From Thermoplasmatota archaeon (lineage in GTDB: Archaea > Thermoplasmatota > E2 > DHVEG-1), in the NCBI GenBank assembly GCA_018824925.1, contig JAHJFH010000177.1, forward strand, positions 1 to 6,456: a stretch of 6,456 nt of DNA. The letters run 5' to 3'. Below, one piece after another: positions 5,273-6,456 of the stretch (the stretch's first letter is position 1; each line of letters opens with the position of its first letter). The notes under the pieces are model-generated. The model did no database searches, was not told the DNA's origin, and saw nothing but the letters and a program-made list of their open reading frames with translations. The position numbers were made by a program, and so were the translations under genes.

Positions 5273-6456
5273 TTACGTTGGTTCTTTTCGGTTTTTTATT
5301 AAGATTTTTGCTTTTTCAGTGACATAAACACCGCGTGAACGCCCATATTTTTTAATGACTATAAGACCCATGTTTTTCAAGATATCAAGGCGTTTTGATG
5401 CCGTTCGATAAACAATAGAAAATTTTTTTGCAATGTCCTTAATGGTGACCAAGGCGTTTCTTTGGTTTTTCTCATAAATAAATTGTAGGATATCATAAGA
5501 TGCTTGACTAATAAGAATTGAATCTGTATATAAGATGGGTAATGATTGAATTTCGTGATGAAGCACCGCGAGTTGTTGATTTGTGAAAAGGACGGGATCA
5601 ATTTTTAGTAAAAATATTGCATGATACAGAGATGTGAGTTCTCTAAGTTCATAAACCATATTGATAAATTCTTCAAATGAGAACCGGGTGAGCAGATAAT
5701 GTACACCCTGTAAAAGTACTACGGATTCTGGGTGTTGTTCATAAAATTGGTGTGTTGTCGTAATAAGATCATCTATTGTTGAGATGGTATGTACATTTTC
5801 TATACTATGGTGGCTTAATAGTACGATTTTAATATTTTTTGATGAAGGTAGATTCTGAATGGTTTCAAGTGTGCCACGGAGCATAAGAAGCCCATAGTTA
5901 TTTCGTTGAGAAAACTCAATAAATAAGTCGAGCACATGGGTGTCATCTTCATGTGAGATGAGATAGCAACAACCATTTTGCATATTATCTTGTGTTTTGC
6001 GTAAATTTGTGATGTCTCGCCCGATTAGCAGGATACCCATTTGATTTGTTTCATTGCTTTGAATCAGAGAGTAGGATATTGAGAGAAAACGTTTTGCATG
6101 ATCTTTCGTTAGTAGGAGGAGTTCATTGAATTTGGTAGGTTTTCTTTTTTGGATTTGATCTAAGATTTTTATAAGCTGCTCAGGATCATAAAAAACTGGT
6201 GTTTTTGAGACGGGTTTTTGGTAGATTTGTTGAGGGTTAAAACCGGTGAGAAGTTCTGCCGATTTATTCCATATGATTATGCGATGTTTATAGTCAAAAG
6301 CGATGATAATTTCTGATGCACTATCAATAACATTTTGAAGATTTTTTTTATGGGTGAGTGCAGCAAGCTCAGCGTTTCTTCTGTTTTTAACTTCGATTTG
6401 AAGGGAAATGTTTGCTTGTTTCAGTGCTTGGGTACGTTCGTCGATGAGTTCCTCTA
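5273..6456 (-). CDS. PAS-DUF835-winged-helix signalling/regulatory protein, 5'-truncated by window edge
   Basis: The frame is open from the right edge to TAA at 5273-5275, giving at least 393 residues. The ATG at 6040 is not the start: it lies in the last strand of the PAS domain, just before GILLIGRDIT, the usual PAS ending. In visible numbering: residues 1-35 form a charged coiled-coil linker (ERTQALKQANISLQIEVKNR) like those after sensor or HAMP modules; 36-155 form a PAS domain (NVIDSASEIIIAFD, IIIWNKSAELLTGF); 161-306 form DUF835, with VVLLQGVHYLLTRFSFEEF (245-263); 313-388 form a predicted winged helix (ITIKDIAKKF-type recognition region around 336-363, then a basic wing KKYGRSRGVYV). 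PAS domains sense ligands, redox or oxygen; DUF835 has no established biochemical role and is often joined to PAS modules in euryarchaea. The C-terminal domain suggests direct transcription control. No histidine-kinase domain is seen in the visible part. The missing N-terminus may hold further sensor or membrane segments. The radical SAM gene follows in the same direction after 119 bp. Confidence 0.85.
   Translation of the reverse strand, partial: EELIDERTQALKQANISLQIEVKNRRNAELAALTHKKNLQNVIDSASEIIIAFDYKHRIIIWNKSAELLTGFNPQQIYQKPVSKTPVFYDPEQLIKILDQIQKRKPTKFNELLLLTKDHAKRFLSISYSLIQSNETNQMGILLIGRDITNLRKTQDNMQNGCCYLISHEDDTHVLDLFIEFSQRNNYGLLMLRGTLETIQNLPSSKNIKIVLLSHHSIENVHTISTIDDLITTTHQFYEQHPESVVLLQGVHYLLTRFSFEEFINMVYELRELTSLYHAIFLLKIDPVLFTNQQLAVLHHEIQSLPILYTDSILISQASYDILQFIYEKNQRNALVTIKDIAKKFSIVYRTASKRLDILKNMGLIVIKKYGRSRGVYVTEKAKILIKNRKEPT

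Overview
This 6.5-kb, A+T-rich window looks archaeal, probably from an uncultivated Thermoplasmatota-like euryarchaeon. Three things point there. First, promoter elements are TATA boxes about 25 bp before plausible transcript starts, without bacterial -35/-10 pairs. Second, purine-rich Shine-Dalgarno sites sit next to two minus-strand starts, and poly-T tracts without hairpins end the transcripts. Third, the protein mix of a PAS-DUF835 regulator and a secreted arylsulfotransferase-like protein with an Ig-like tail fits that group. The lineage is an inference from gene content; no rRNA or marker gene is present.

Layout: two genes point right and three point left, converging near 3190. On the plus strand, a MATE-family efflux transporter (1-1314) is cut by the left edge. 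It is followed by a secreted arylsulfotransferase-like beta-propeller protein (1421-3166) that probably has its own promoter. On the minus strand, read from the right edge: a multidomain regulator (5273 to past 6456) with a coiled coil, PAS domain, DUF835 and C-terminal winged helix, cut by the right edge; a cobalamin-binding radical SAM enzyme (3825-5153); and a small four-helix membrane protein made of two tandem copies of one two-helix unit (3212-3715).

The most interesting non-coding signal is a 29-bp dyad (5181-5209) running from the TATA box to the predicted transcript start of the radical SAM gene. It is placed as a repressor operator would be, and the gene directly upstream encodes a PAS/DUF835 protein ending in a putative DNA-binding domain. 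A sensor-regulator controlling the neighbouring radical SAM enzyme is a testable hypothesis, not a demonstrated system.

The genes otherwise look independent: the clear promoters and terminators separate them, and no shared pathway is evident. I saw no tRNA, rRNA, CRISPR array, insertion sequence or phage gene. No gap between genes exceeds about 120 bp.
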